A DNA stretch of 64,000 nucleotides from Zygnema cylindricum (lineage: Eukaryota > Streptophyta > Zygnematophyceae > Zygnematales > Zygnemataceae): assembly GCA_037447655.1 (NCBI GenBank), contig JBBHKE010001810.1, positions 124,001 through 188,000 on the forward strand. Direction: 5' to 3'. Positions 1-12,571 of this stretch are shown piece by piece. Made by a program: the position numbers and the translations under genes. The notes under the pieces are model-generated. The model had not been told where the DNA came from. It did not search any database and saw nothing but the letters and a program-made list of their open reading frames with translations. Within the stretch, counting starts at the first letter, position 1. Each line of letters opens with the position of its first letter.

Positions 1-80
1 CTGATGTTAAAGATTTGATTTTTGAATTTAGAGATGTTTTCCCAAGTGACTTACCCTCAGGGAGGCAACCTTCTTGAGAT

Positions 81-950
81 GTGGAACGTGTTATTAACCT
101 TGAACTTGGATGTAATCCTCCGGTCATAGGAATTTATAAGCATAACTTCTTTGAGCAAGAGGAGTTAAAGAAACATATCAAGGAGCTTTTGGAGAATGGA
201 CATATTCAGCCCAGCAAATCACCGTACGGAGCACTAGTTCTCTTTTTCAAAAAGAAAGACGGAACGTTGAGAATGTGTGTCGACTATCGTAGTATGAACA
301 AGATTACGGTGAAGGATAAGTATCCGTTTTCTTTAATGTATGATTTGATAAATCGTTTGAAAGGTGCTAAATTATTTTCTTTGATTGATCTGGTAGTGGT
401 TTTAAACAAGTGCCAATTAGAACTGAGGATGTAGGTTAAACTGATTTTAGAACTAGAGTCGGTCATTTTGAATGGATAGTGATGCCATTTGGTTTGACGA
501 ATGCACGGCCTACTTATCAAAGATTAACGAACCAAACATTTTCAAATTATATAAATGAGTTTGTTTAGGTGTTCATAAATGATACTATATTTTACAATGA
601 ATCTAAAGAACAACATGTAATTCATTTAAACAAAGTGTTGGAAAGGTTAAGGGAAAAAAAACTATATGTAAAATTGTCAAAATCAAATTTTCTTAAAAGT
701 GAACGATTATTTTTGGTACATATAGTTTGTGGAGAGGGTGTTAAAACATATCCATCCAAAATTCATACAATCCAAAATTGGAAGCAACCCACTAATGTCA
801 CAAAAGTTAGATCATTTTTGGGATTGGCCACATATTACAAGAAATTTATCAGGAATTTCAGTATGATCGCCGCACCTTTGACGGATTTACTTCCGGAGAA
901 GCAAACGTTTGTGTGGGGAACCGATCATGAGAGAGCTTTAAGGAACTAAA
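81..950 (+). pseudogene. Ty3/gypsy reverse transcriptase remnant
   Basis: Open pieces 81-434 and 569-949 are joined by readable sequence with stops. Visible RT landmarks are [19 protein letters not shown] (motif A), MPFGLTNA and, after the palm, FLGLATYYKKFIRNFS, which is typical of the gypsy thumb/connection. The active-site motif normally Y-x-D-D reads F-I-N-D near 570-585, so the first aspartate of the pair is lost. With stops at about 432 and 567 this is a dead enzyme. It would have copied element RNA into cDNA in cytoplasmic particles. Confidence 0.9.
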
Positions 951-1530
951 AGGGAAGTTGACCTCTGCCCCTACATTGGTGTATTGTGATCCTGCTGCGG
1001 AATTTGAAGTTTTGATAACTACTGATGCATCGGATAAAGGTCTAGGTGTAGTCATAAGTCAAAAAGTTGGCAAACATTTTCACCCTATTGCTTTTGAGTT
1101 CCATAAAATACAATGATGCTGAAGAGAACTATCCAGCACAGAATAAAGAATTACTCGCAATTGTTCATGCATTGGTGAAAAGGCGTTGTTATTTGCATAA
1201 TAAAGAATTTACAGTTCACTGTGATTATAAGACACTCTCCCAATCATGATTGGCAGACAGGTTAGGTGGATGCAAAAATTGGCATATCTCAAATTTATAT
1301 CAAACATATTCTTGGAAAGACAAATGTAGTCGCAGATCCTTTAAGTAGATGTTTTGAAATAAGTGTGGTGGTTCGAGATGAATTGTTTTTAGATGCTGAT
1401 AAAAATGGTTACGATAAAGATCCTTATTTTGTTGTGATTTGCAAAAATATTCCGGGAGGGAATTTTGACCCATTGAATGAGAGGCATGTCAAAAACTTTA
1501 GAATAGAAGATGGTTTACTCTATTTGTGAA
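951..1530 (+). pseudogene. Ty3/gypsy RNase H and linker remnant
   Basis: Follows the RT. The first RNase H carboxylate sits in TDASDKGLG near 1021-1047, and a following block around 1110-1250 (EENYPAQNKELLAIVHAL) fits the second catalytic glutamate region. 1266-1529 carries HILGKTNVVADPLSR, the usual end of the gypsy RNase H. Stops and frame changes at about 948, 1116, 1248 and 1527 break the frame. Its role was degradation of the RNA strand during reverse transcription. Confidence 0.85.
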
Positions 1531-1559
1531 CATGGGATAGATTATGCATTCTTAAACCA

Positions 1560-2410
1560 AGAGACCTAAGAAAACAACTTTTACAAGAAGCCCATGAGCA
1601 TTAAGGATATCTAGGTTGAGATCAAAGTCTTAATTAGTTGCAGAGTAGATTGTTTTGGCTCGGGATAGCAAAGCGGGTGTCCAAACACGTGAAAAGTTGT
1701 GTCCTTTGCTGGCAGAGTAAACCTTGTAACCAGAAACCAAGAGGTCACTTAAAACCATTAGATATCCCGGAAAGACCATGGGAATCTGTCAGTATGGATT
1801 TTATTGTCAGATTGCCAGCTACGTCTAGAAAAAATGACAGTATCATGGTCGTAGTCGATAAGTTTAGTAAAATGACAATCTTTATCCCTTGCAAAACTAC
1901 TCATTTAGTTGTGGATATTGCAAAGTTATATTTTGACAACGTTGTTGGACATCATGGAGTACCTCTGTCTATAATCATTGATAGGGATTCTAAATTTACA
2001 TCTGCATTTTGGAAGAATCATTGCAAAATTTAGGCACTGGATTAAAAACGAGTACCTCTTATCATCCTCAGATAAATGGACAGCCAGAAAAGATGAACCG
2101 TACACTGGAGGAAATGCTTATGACTGTTTGCAGTGGAGTTCAAAACACATGGGGATTTAAACTGTCATTAATGGAATTTGCTTACAATTTATGTAAACAT
2201 GCTAGTACGGGATTATCACCGTTTGAAGATATATACCGATACCAACCAAGAGAAGCATTAGACTTGATAACAGGGGTCACTCAAGAGAATTGTGGTTTTG
2301 GAAAAGAGTTTTGGGAATACATTCAAACAGTTTGGAAAACAGTCCGGGATGCACTAGTGGATGCACAAAGAAGGCAAGAATTAAATGCTAACCGCAAACG
2401 GGGTGATTAG
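1560..2410 (+). pseudogene. Ty3/gypsy integrase remnant
   Basis: A zinc-binding HHCC module is recognisable as degraded H-x-H in the 1590s, followed by CVLCWQSK near 1700. The catalytic core shows SMDFIVRLP (first Asp, about 1795), IIDRDSKFTSAFWK (second Asp, about 1980) and HPQINGQPEKMNRTLEE (Glu, about 2095). These are the D, D and E residues of the DDE fold. A frame break lies at 2009-2035, where the ORF changes phase. It integrated cDNA into chromosomes. Confidence 0.88.
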
Positions 2411-2599
2411 GTGGTAAGCACAAGTGTAGCTTTCAACAACTCATTACAGGTGCACGATCGAAAGATAATTGGATCCTATGGGGAAATTTGCTTCTAAGTA
2501 CATCGGGCCATTTATAGTAATCGAGATGATATCGTTAGTTGCTGCCAAATTGAACTTTCTACCTTCAACAAAAATTCATGCAGTGATACATCAGTCAGC

Positions 2600-2841
2600 T
2601 GAAACCAACAAATCTTTAACCAACTGAAGGAGAATTGGAATTATATCCCTTAATAATTATAGAACTTGATGTTCACAGATGGGTAATAGATTGGGTTGGT
2701 CAACGGTTTAAGGTCGGTAATACTATATTTTGGCAAGTGCATTATCTAAGAAGGCCAAAAGAAGAGTTAACTTTAGGAGGTACAAATTCTGAATTTTTAC
2801 AAAGGTATTGGAGGGATAATAATATAGAAGTCCCGTCTTGA
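2600..2841 (+). pseudogene. chromodomain-like C-terminal tail of the gypsy integrase
   Basis: The 68-codon open piece ends just before the polypurine tract, where chromovirus elements carry their chromodomain. The segment WQVHYLRRPKEELTLG resembles the chromodomain core pattern of aromatic-x-V-x-W/Y followed by an acidic, threonine-rich turn. The match is weak and the domain looks decayed, so a neutral integrase tail is the alternative. Confidence 0.5.
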
Positions 2842-2921
2842 GAATGAAATGTGTTTTAACTGAGGTTAGTTAAATATAAGGAGGGGATGATGTAGGTCAG
2901 TTAAATATAAAGAGGGGATGA

Positions 2922-3881
2922 TGTAACAGTAATAGTGGATCGAACTTTTTCGTAAATGGGTATTTAAGTGTTACGAAAATAGTGTTTTGAATTTGATAGA
3001 CGTCCGCGAAAGAATCGCACGATTTGGGGTTGTATTTTAAAAGATATAGTGATTGGTGTATTTAGGCGACAACGCGAGGTCAAAATAACGATTGGGTGTT
3101 TATTGTAACGGGTTAAGGGTCAATCTATCCGCGGAATTTAAGGAGTACATTTATAAATTACTAAATGAAATCAATATTTCGTTTGGTACGCACGATGGTT
3201 TGTTTCGTACAATTTTTAGTACGAAACGTCACTTTCAGTTTATGGAATTTCGTATGAAGTTTCGCGTGCGACATTTGCGACGCACGTTCGTGCTAATACG
3301 CGTTTCGTTTGGCGCGCACTTTTGCACGTAAATGTAACGTAGTGAGATGTAGCGTATGATTCGTTAGAAATGCTACGTAGTTAGTAAGAGATTTCGCACG
3401 TTTTTGCATTGGTCAGTATGAGTCCTTGCTGAACAATAAATGGCCCAGGTAAAACCTGATCAACGGAGCATTGACTCTGGCTTGGCGAGTCCAAGGCGAT
3501 GATGGATAAATAGTGAAGTATAAGAGAAGAGTAAACAACTATTCCTTCGGAAAAGATTGTGGAAATTCTGACTTATCTTGGTCTTGAGCGATTAAAACCA
3601 AATTAGAGCATTGGCATTTTGGCACTGAAATCTCTTACAAACTAAGTAGTGTTTTAGTAGTTAAGCGATAGAATTATTAAGAGTGGAGAGCAATGGAAAA
3701 GACTTTAAAAAGAAGGGTTGAGCCACAAGGGCAAGAGACCGAGCTAATGTTATGTGGACACTATCCTTATGTGAGTGCTTTCCAATGTGGATGTGTATTT
3801 TTCCAATGTGTGGAATGTGTGGTTGAAATTGGTTGTATTAATGGGATTTTCTAAGAGGTAGGATATCGTATTACAGTTACA
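2922..3881 (+). repeat. putative 3' LTR of the gypsy element
   Basis: The segment begins TGTAACAGTAATA right after a purine tract (2909-2921) and ends TATTACAGTTACA. These termini are inverted repeats with one mismatch, and start/end with the usual TG...CA. The length, 960 bp, is normal for an LTR. The second LTR is outside the window, so the boundary cannot be confirmed by pairing. No gene lies within it. Confidence 0.65.
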
Positions 3882-5250
3882 TTTCAAAAGTTATCGTCGT
3901 AATTATAAAATCTTTGCGCATATTCACAAAATAATTGCTTGGAACAACAAGAACCTTTAAACTTTATAATACTCATCAAATTATTGTCGTCAAAACATAT
4001 AGTTTTTTCTTCCCAGATTTTTTATTGTGAAACTTCTCGTTTTCTAAATCGGCTATGTTCGTCGTACAAATATGTACTGTAACTGCTACAATACATGAAA
4101 ATTGTACCCGAATTATAATTATGTATAAATTATAGTTTATTTTCCTTGGCGAAAGGCTTTAAACCCAAATTAGAAATAATAACACTAATTATTTTTTAAC
4201 GCTAATAACGATTAATGGGTTACACCTCCCATAGTTATTGATGTCAAAATAAAACGAGCGGAAATAATGATATTTCATGTATTTTCGTCGAAATAAAACA
4301 TACACACTAAAACGTGACACTTAATGGCAATTTGTGTGTTTATTTTTAGCGTGTATTTATTTGGTACCAACAGTATTTCACATTGTAATGGTACCTTGAA
4401 TCGTTATGATCGTTATTAACGCTGATTCGACGCCCCCAAATTTTGAACCTAAAACCTTCAATATAATTAATAACACTAATTGTTTTTTTATGCTAATTAA
4501 GGTACTGGTTAGTTAGTGTTAATAACTTTAATGTATGGTCAGCTTTAATAGAGTGGTGTACCAAACATGTTAGTTTGTACAAAACGGTAATTTGTTAAAC
4601 AATAAAGTATAAAAAATGGATTAAAATAATCGCGAACGCACGTAAACCTGCGCTTATAATAAAAGGCAAAATGAGATCGTACCTACTTTAACGTGAATAT
4701 ATTGATTCCGTATTAAATATACGAGAGAAAACCCAAATCATTAGTGTTGTGTATCGGTAGGGTTTTGTCGATAATGGGTATGCACCTTTTTTTTGCTTAC
4801 CGATAATCGATATTTTGACACGATACATCGTCCCCGATGTTATCGCTGTTCGGTTTTTTATCGCGATAATACCGACAGATAACTATCGGCGATAATTGTA
4901 CGGTTCCTATCGTACAATTGAACGGTTTCATTCCGTCGTACTAAACCGCCATTACTCCATTAGACAGAGTACGGAATAGATTGTTACACGTGGCATGCCA
5001 CGCTATATACTGTGAAAAATAGAATGCATTATATTATAAATTACAATTGTATAGTCCACTATATTTTTTCCACTTATCTATCGGAGCAATATATCAGGAC
5101 CTTTGACCCTTCGATAACTGATAACTACAATGCGAATCGCTATAAGGGTTAGGGTAAATTTCCATCAGTCGTTTCTGTAATCGTACGACCAACTCTACGG
5201 GCCCGGTTAATCGAGTCAATGTTCTATCACGAAGAGTCTGTAAACCACTA
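3882..5250. other. gene-free AT-rich DNA with eroded family C fragments
   Basis: No supportable coding region. Pieces such as 4416-4520 and 4490-4700 resemble internal parts of the TA-flanked family C elements seen intact further on (CTAATT/AATTAG runs and a GTACAAAA block). Their ends are not recognisable. Confidence 0.5.
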
Positions 5251-5856
5251 CACCGCGAATCATAATTAGAGTAAATAAAGCTAATTCGGTCGCTCAAAAT
5301 TTTGACTCTATCACGTCAAATAGAGTAAATGAATATATTTTTTTCATTATTCTATTTTAGGTAAGGTTTAATTAGCGTAAAAATTTATAATATAGGTTTG
5401 TTTTAAATAGTGTGAGAACTGACCACATCCGACCGTGCAAAATTATATTTTTATAAGTAAAAAGGTACAAATAATGATTTAATAAAATCGCGCTCGCACG
5501 TGAAATCGCACTAAACAAATAATCAATCACATCGAAAAAAAATCCGTTCGCATAACTCTCGTCTGTCGACAGCATCGTCGTCGGTGTGAACATTAACTGA
5601 CATTCAACGCGACAAATAATACTAACGTCATAATGACGTCAAAATTATGCAAACTGACATATTTTGTACGTCTACATAATTTAGTGTTCATATTTAAGCG
5701 CTTGCCGACATAACCCAATGTAGATAACTTAAATAAATTAGAGTTAACTTCCTTTGTGAAAAACTTATATCATATAAATTAGAGTTCAACACTCTAATTG
5801 TTTTTTTTTGTTTTTTTACTCTATTTTTTTCATTACTCTAATTACGATTCGCGATG
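5251..5856. mobile_element. family C inverted-repeat element, copy 1
   Basis: Left terminus CACCGCGAATCATAATTAG and right terminus CTAATTACGATTCGCGATG are imperfect inverted repeats. Both are flanked by TA (5249-5250 and 5857-5858). There is no coding capacity, so this is a MITE-like non-autonomous element. Family defined in this window. Confidence 0.75.
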
Positions 5857-7244
5857 TAATATACATTGAGTGGCACTACGTGGGTTTTGATATGATATTT
5901 AAAATCTTTTAAAAATCTTAAAATCGACAAATTTCACTTCAATATTCACCTGCGTACCATGTATCTGCGTACCAAGTCATAGTACGACATAAATTTTGTA
6001 CTTTTTGCAAATGCCAATATTTTACGCAAACTCAATTTTTAGGGTTCCTGTTTTCGAACATGACGAAAATCCTTTAACGAAAATAGTGTGATGAAAGAGC
6101 GTTGCCAGAAATAGCGAGACAAGGGACCTTTTAGAGCTTATTTTTTTATTTTTTAGTTGCATTTTGAAAAGTACATACCATGTGCAAATTCTGTCAATTT
6201 GCGTTGGTTTTCCATCATGACATGTACCTTTTTGTCTAGCGTGTCACGGTTTTTTTTTTATGTATCCACCAACCCACCCCCTATAGGTACGTTGGCAATT
6301 ACTGAGAAAAATGAAGTGAACACCTCGCAGATTAACATCAGAGTGTTAGTATTACCTCCCAGACCTTTGGAGAGTATTAGCAAGATTCCCTGTGATGTTG
6401 TTTCGCGTATAAAAACAAAATAAGCGTTACGGTTTGGTACGGATAGTCACGAATTTCAGTAAACTACCCCACTTTTACAGTAATGGAACTTGACCCTTAA
6501 TCAATTCGACGCCCCTAAATTTTTACACAAATTCTTCGATAGAGTGATTAAAAAAAACTTAAAAAACAAATTAGAGTGACTAAATTCCTTGAAAATCCCC
6601 AAATTCCCAATTAGCGTTAATCACACTAGTTGTTCTTTAACACTAAATATTTGTTAACACTAATAGCGATTCGCGCTGTATCGGTTGCGGTGTTATCGCG
6701 ATAAATTTCATGCCGATAAACAACACTACAAAAAATAAATTATAGTTGTTATCGGTTAGAGTAAAATGACGTGACGATATACGATTTGTCAGATTTCTGT
6801 GCTTATTCTTATTTTAGTGTGGAGATATGGGACGCTTATATAAAAGTCGAAAATGAAATGCGTCATTGAATTCGCATTCGCCAATCGTGATTTCGTCAAG
6901 TTTGACAATCTCGATTGACTAATCACCAAGCGCGTACGACCATCACCATTTACATAAACTTTCAAAGCGAATGCTTCGGGAAAACAAATCCAACGGTCAT
7001 TGTTACCTCCCAAACCTTTAGAGAATATTGACAGGATTAGTTGTAATGTTGTTCGCGAAAAAAAACAAAAAAGCGGTACAAAATGGTACAGATAGGCGCC
7101 AATTTTTGTAAACTACCCCACTTTTCGTATAATGGAACGCCACCCTAATAACGATTCACGGTGTACTCTGACAGCTTTTGCCGAGTGACGTACTTGTGGG
7201 GTTCGAATTTGGTACGAAACATACAAATTATTGAAATTAGACTA
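5857..7244. other. nest of family B and C fragments without genes
   Basis: Two right ends of family B are present. One ends with GGAACTTGACCCT near 6497. One ends with GGAACGCCACCCT at 7146, and directly abuts AATAACGATTCACGGTGTA, a family C right end, so B is inserted into C there. 6500-6690 matches the interior of the C element at 10790-10997. No coding region is supportable. Confidence 0.6.
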
Positions 7245-8703
7245 AGGGTATGTCCCCATGTACTTGTAACTTAGCGAACTTTCTTTGTATTTTAGCGCGG
7301 ATCCGCCGGACCCGGTTTTCAAGTGTCCCTAATTCTATAAGGACGAAATTCTAACTTACGCTTGTGACGATTGTATACGTCGACAATATGTCTGACGGTT
7401 GTCAGCGTCTACAATTTGTAGTCGCATGTTATTTTTTTGATCTGCTTGTGACGTCGTATGCCTTAGAGCGTTGTTCCATTAGGCGGTCTCAATAAACGTC
7501 AAAAAATCGTTTACTGAAGCCATCGTTCCATTGTGTCCGGTCAGTAACCGACATTATATTTTCGTGACAAAAATTGATTGGTCCACGTAATAGAATAATA
7601 CGATTCTGGGAATCTTCAAAGAATCTCTGACTGCAAATTGTGACCACGTATTCGTACCAGCGAAGGTAAAAAGTGACTCGTACGACGTATTGAATAAAAT
7701 CTGTACGAGCGGACGAAACTTAAGATTTGTAAAGCGTACGAAAATGTCAAAATGGTTATTGGATCGCGTGAAACAATATCCTCCGCCAAAGATTTTTTTG
7801 CGTCTTCCGGTGCCCTCGCATCCTCCCTGGCGGAAGGCACGTGTCATTTGCGACGTGTACCCACTTGGTCGCGCGGTCGTCGTGGATATTTGTTCACTTT
7901 TCCACGAGGCACGATGCTACTCGTTCAGGCGCTAAGAATTGACCTACTCCAGGTCACTTGTTGGGAACTGAAAGTGTCAGACGATGGTGTATCCGATTAT
8001 GCATCCGACGGTCCACGTTTACGCCCATAAACGTGGAGAATCAAATCCCTCATACAGTAGGCTTGTTTTTCTGACATTTTATTTTTTTTGGTACGGCAAT
8101 GTACGAAAGAGTACGGCTTTCAGTAGACAACGACATTTTTCCCGTAATGGAACCTTACCCTTAGAGTGACATTGTAGACAGTTTTACGGTTAAATAAGAT
8201 GCGCTTTACCTCTGCGTCTCTTGTCCGGTCGACGTGAAATGGCATCGGAATTTGAAGACCCGTGCAAAAAAAAAATTGTATTGGACGAAAACGGACAAAA
8301 ACAAACAAATTGTGTACTTTTATTTGTCTTATTCGAACGCAAATGGACAAAACATAGCGAATTTTGTACTTTTCTTTGTCCTTGGAAATCGTATGAAAAA
8401 TTTCGAAATTTACGGCACGTGCGAATATATGTTTGTATTTGTTTATCGAAAATACCTAGTTTTAAAACACATCGCGCATGTGTTTTAAACGTAAGGTTGA
8501 AGATGACGTTTTTGTCGTCAAAGTGGGTCGAATAACACAAGACGGCAAATTTTCGTACATCCTAAGCTCGAGGATGACCCAAATTGTACTCTACAAATTT
8601 GCGATTCCTTCGTACGGTTACAACTTAGGCAGTACGGCGCTAAGTTTTACAGGAAAACGACAGAAAAAAAAAACCCTTACTCATGCACATGGGGACATAC
8701 CCT
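7245..8703. mobile_element. family A inverted-repeat element, full copy
   Basis: The termini AGGGTATGTCCCCATGTAC and GCACATGGGGACATACCCT are inverted repeats. A TA dinucleotide flanks both sides (7243-7244, 8704-8705). Open frames inside (for example 7752-8030 and 8221-8535) overlap on both strands and carry no motif I recognise, so I treat the element as non-autonomous. The part from about 7744 is repeated almost exactly at 11612-12571. Confidence 0.75.
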
Positions 8704-8705
8704 TA

Positions 8706-9915
8706 GGGTGAAGTTCCATCAGACAAAAAGTGGGGTAGTTTGCAAAAATCCGAGACTATCCATACCAAACCGTACCGCTTACATTGTTTTTATACGAAAA
8801 ACATTATTACAAATAATCTTGCCAATACTCTCTTAAGGTTTGAGAGGTGTTCATCTGAGAGGCGTTCGCTTCATTTTTCTCTGTAACTATGAACCCACCT
8901 CGAACTTCGAGGTGGGTTGACAAATACAGAAAAAAAAACCGCGACACCCTAGACGATTAAGCTACGTGTCATGATGTAAAACCAATGAAAATTGACAAAT
9001 TTGCACATGACGCGCGCTTTCAACAATATAACCGAAAATAAAAATGTAATTTCCTAACACTCCTTCGTCGCGCTATTTTCGGTAGCTTTTGTTCGTCACA
9101 CTATTTGTCTCAAAGGACTTTCGTTATCTTCGAAAACATAAACCCTAAAAAATGGGTCGGCGTACAAACTAGCGTCTGCAAAAGTATAAAAATTTTGTCG
9201 TATGATTACTTCTTACGCAGGTACGTGGTACACAAGCCCTGTTGTTCAAATCGTGCAATTTTTTCTTTTTTTCCGATTGCTACGTACAATTCGTGACTGT
9301 TGAAAAAATTGCAAAAAATCGCGATGTACTTTCTGTCTGGTAAACTAAACAGACATTTTACAGAAACTAGACGGTATTTAACCGTAAATGTACGGTTTTG
9401 TTCGAAAAATGTAGGGACTTTGACAAAAAGATACCTTGCACTTCGTAGTACTTTCTGTCTGGTAAACTGAATATAAATTTTACAGGAAACGTACTGAATT
9501 GTACCAAAATGTTCGGACTATGACGAAAAGAGACGAGAATTGTACGAAAAATGTACAAACCGCGGCATATGTAAAATTCATTTTTGTTTACATGTACGGA
9601 ATAGTACGGACGAAAATTCATTAACGATTTTTACGATTTTTTCAAAATGTTCAATGCATTCGTTAAGTATAATTTGTGATTGAATTGTTCGCACTAAACG
9701 GTGTTAACAACTTTGTACGCAATTGAAGATTTGAAGTTAAGTTTGTCGGTACTAAATATCTGAAAGATATTCAATATCGGATCGTAGCTTGCGTGGCGCC
9801 AGTCAATTTTGAACACGCGGTTTCAAGACTCTACGTGATGGAACATCGACTCAATCGACCCGGTCTATAGAGTTGGACTTACGATTACAAAAACGTTTGA
9901 TGGAACTTTCACCCT
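8706..9915. mobile_element. family B inverted-repeat element, copy B3
   Basis: Left end GGGTGAAGTTCCATCAGAC and right end TGATGGAACTTTCACCCT are inverted repeats. It abuts the family A element on its left. A stem with 12-bp arms (8892-8903 and 8907-8918, 3-nt loop) lies about 185 bp inside the left end. No coding capacity is visible. Confidence 0.7.
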
Positions 9916-10244
9916 TAGCCTTCCATTACAACGTCGAATTGAAAAATTGAAAAGTGCGCACATAAAACTTTGATTAATGTGTGTAAAAAAAACACGTTAA
10001 CGCCAATAGTGGTACGACAGTTCAAACAATCAAACTTCAAACTGATTTTGTTTGGTACAAAATCTGATATACCACCTCTACAATGTTCTAGGTCAAATGA
10101 TGAATTGACGAGCCAACGTACTGTACTGTATTGTACTGTACAGTACTGCTTGCCGCACAATTTGTATTGTAGAATGCTACTGTGCCATCGAATTTTGTTT
10201 TTTTATATCATTTTTTAATATAATACCATCGTCTAATAATAGTA
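9916..10244. other. short spacer without recognised features
   Basis: AT-rich sequence with a run of TACTGTA/GTACAGTA near 10120-10150. No gene, RNA or element end was recognised. Confidence 0.4.
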
Positions 10245-10782
10245 AACTGCGAATCGTTATTAGTGGCAATAACTCTAAATTGGGTTCTTAAAAATTTGAT
10301 TTTTTTTTCAAATAAAATACATGATTTTAATTTTTCCTTGACGTTAATTAAGGTACCGTACAAAATAGTGTAAAGCCCGAAAGTACAATAAAATCTAAAT
10401 AGTGTGGTGTACGGTTGATGACAGACCATACATAAATGTACCTTTTCAAGTGAAATTTACAAGCAATGAATTAAATCAGACGCGCACGCATAGGAACGTG
10501 CTATTTAAAAAACGGGATTAGTGTGACACGTAAATTAGTATGGCATGTACAGATATTTTAAATTCGCGACGGCGTACGATTTCTTATATTTTGTATGGAT
10601 ACATATATTAATGTATATAATCGTATGACGAATATTCCATTTTTGTAGTTCCCAAATTAGCATGAACGCCGAAATTAGAATACACCTATTTTTTGAAAAA
10701 AATCAAATTTTTAATTGGCATCAAGTACGGTAAATTTTCTTCAACACTATTTAGACTTTGACACTAATAACGATTCGCGGTG
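10245..10782. mobile_element. family C element, copy 2
   Basis: Left end AACTGCGAATCGTTATTAG and right end CTAATAACGATTCGCGGTG are inverted repeats flanked by TA (10243-10244, 10783-10784). Interior blocks (GTACGGTTGATGACAG, GCGCACGCATAGG) recur in degraded form at 4490-4700. Non-coding. Confidence 0.75.
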
Positions 10783-10789
10783 TACTGTA

Positions 10790-10997
10790 AACCGCGAATC
10801 ACTATTAGGGTTAATCACGGTAATTCGTCGCCCCTAAATTTTTATCCAAATTCTTAAAAAAGGTGATTAAAAAAACCATAAAAAAAAGATTAGAGTGACT
10901 AATTTCCTTGGAAATCCCCAAATTCCCAATTAGCGTTAATCACACTAATTGTTATTCAACACTAAATATCTGCTACGGCTAATAGCAATTCGCGGTG
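10790..10997. mobile_element. family C element, short copy 3
   Basis: 208-bp MITE-like unit from AACCGCGAATCACTATTAG to GCTAATAGCAATTCGCGGTG, flanked by TA at 10788-10789 and 10998-10999. It begins only 7 bp after copy 2. A degraded relative lies at about 6480-6690. Confidence 0.75.
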
Positions 10998-11004
10998 TAG
11001 TGTA

Positions 11005-11510
11005 CACCAGCAATCGCTATTAGCGTGTTGAACGCTAATTTGGTCTAGCTGTAGCATAAATTATTATGTTTTTTCCTTTACGCCATTTAGGGTTTTTTGT
11101 CCAATTAGCGTAAAAACGAAAGTACGTTGTCATATAAGTAGTGTGGTGTACGTTAAGTGTCAGACCGTACAAAATTTTATCTTTTTAAGTAAAAAAGTAT
11201 AAATAATGAGTTTTGGTATCCGCGGACGCATGAGATTATGCGCTCTAAAAAAGGGATGAAATCTGGTTGTCAAATATCACGTTCGCACATATTTGTCCAA
11301 CAACCACGTTTCGATTGTGTGAACGTACGATTTGTGTACGATTTGTCAGATTTTGTACAAGTACCTATATTAGTGTAAGCATGTTTGCAACCGACATATA
11401 TTTTTTTCAAAGACCCAAATTAGCATTAGTAAACGATTAAAATGTATGTTTTTTTTTTTTAATTCCAATTTCCTAATTAGCGTAAATCACTGTAATTATT
11501 CTTATACGCC
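11005..11510. mobile_element. family C element lacking its right end, copy 4
   Basis: Starts CACCAGCAATCGCTATTAG after TA and stays similar for about 500 bp to the element beginning at 35397. Both lose recognisable similarity at the same place (TTATACGC followed by unrelated sequence), with no right terminal repeat. Confidence 0.65.
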
Positions 11511-11611
11511 AGAGATCGCAAAAGTCAAAAAATTTCAAACCCGAAACCGACCGTTTTTTTTTTTAAAATCTGAGTAACCGACGCCCAACCGAGTTTTGTC
11601 ACGCTCCAAAA

Positions 11612-12571
11612 TTGTCAAAATGGTTATTGGATCGCGTGAAACAATATCCTCCGCCAAAGATTTTTTTGCGTCTTCCGGTGCCCTCGCATCCTCCCTGGCG
11701 GAAGGCACGTGTCATTTGCGACGTGTACCCACTTGGTCGCGCGGTCGTCGTGGATATTTGTTCACTTTTCCACGAGGCACGATGCTACTCGTTCAGGCGC
11801 TAAGAATTGACCTACTCCAGGTCACTTGTTGGGAACTGAAAGTGTCAGACGATGGTGTATCCGATTATGCATCCGACGGTCCACGTTTACGCCCATAAAC
11901 GTGGAGAATCAAATCCCTCATACAGTAGGCTTGTTTTTCTGACATTTTATTTTTTTTGGTACGGCAATGTACGAAAGAGTACGGCTTTCGGTAGACAACG
12001 ACATTTTTCCCGTAATGGAACCTTACCGTTAGAGTGACATTGTAGACAGTTTTACGGTTAAATAAAATGCGCTTTACCTCTGCGTCTCCTGTCCGGTCGA
12101 CGTGAAATGGCATCGGAATTTGAAGACCCGTGCAAAAAAAAAATTGTATTGGACGAAAACGGACAAAAACAAACAAATTGTGTACTTTTATTTGTCTTAT
12201 TCGAACGCAAATGGACAAAACATAGCGAATTTTGTACTTTTCTTTGTCCTTGGAAATCGTATGAAAAATTTCGAAATTTACGGCACGTGCGAATATATGT
12301 TTGTATTTGTTTATCGAAAATACCTAGTTTTAAAACACATCGCGCATGTGTTTTAAACGTAAGGTTGAAGATGACGTTTTTGTCGTCAAAGTGGGTCGAA
12401 TAACACAAGACGGCAAATTTTCGTACATCCTAAGCTCGAGGATGACCCAAATTGTACTCTACAAATTTGCGATTCCTTCGTACGGTTACAACTTAGGCAG
12501 TACGGCGCTAAGTTTTACAGGAAAACGACAGAAAAAAAAAACCCTTACTCATGCACATGGGGACATACCCT
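11612..12571. mobile_element. family A element, 5'-truncated copy
   Basis: Nearly identical over about 960 bp to 7744-8703; I noticed only about five substitutions by eye. The right terminus GGACATACCCT is intact but the left part of the element is missing. Same orientation as the full copy. Such identity suggests recent copying or gene conversion. Confidence 0.8.

Larger units (their letters stand above)
1..3881 (+). mobile_element. Ty3/gypsy retrotransposon, 3' part (pol remnant plus 3' LTR)
   Basis: The element enters from the left edge. Its pol fragments lie in Ty3/gypsy order: reverse transcriptase, RNase H, integrase, then a chromodomain-like tail. A purine-rich tract (2909-2921) follows, then a putative 3' LTR. 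Protease, gag and the 5' LTR would lie left of the window. Many stops and frame breaks separate the fragments, so it cannot move by itself. Domain order and motifs are seen directly; assignment to the chromodomain (chromovirus-like) group is inference from the tail. Confidence 0.9.

Noticed and set aside
7752-8540. Overlapping ORFs in family A, repeated at 11.6-12.6 kb
   Set aside because: Identity between copies reflects DNA duplication; frames overlap on both strands and show no motif.
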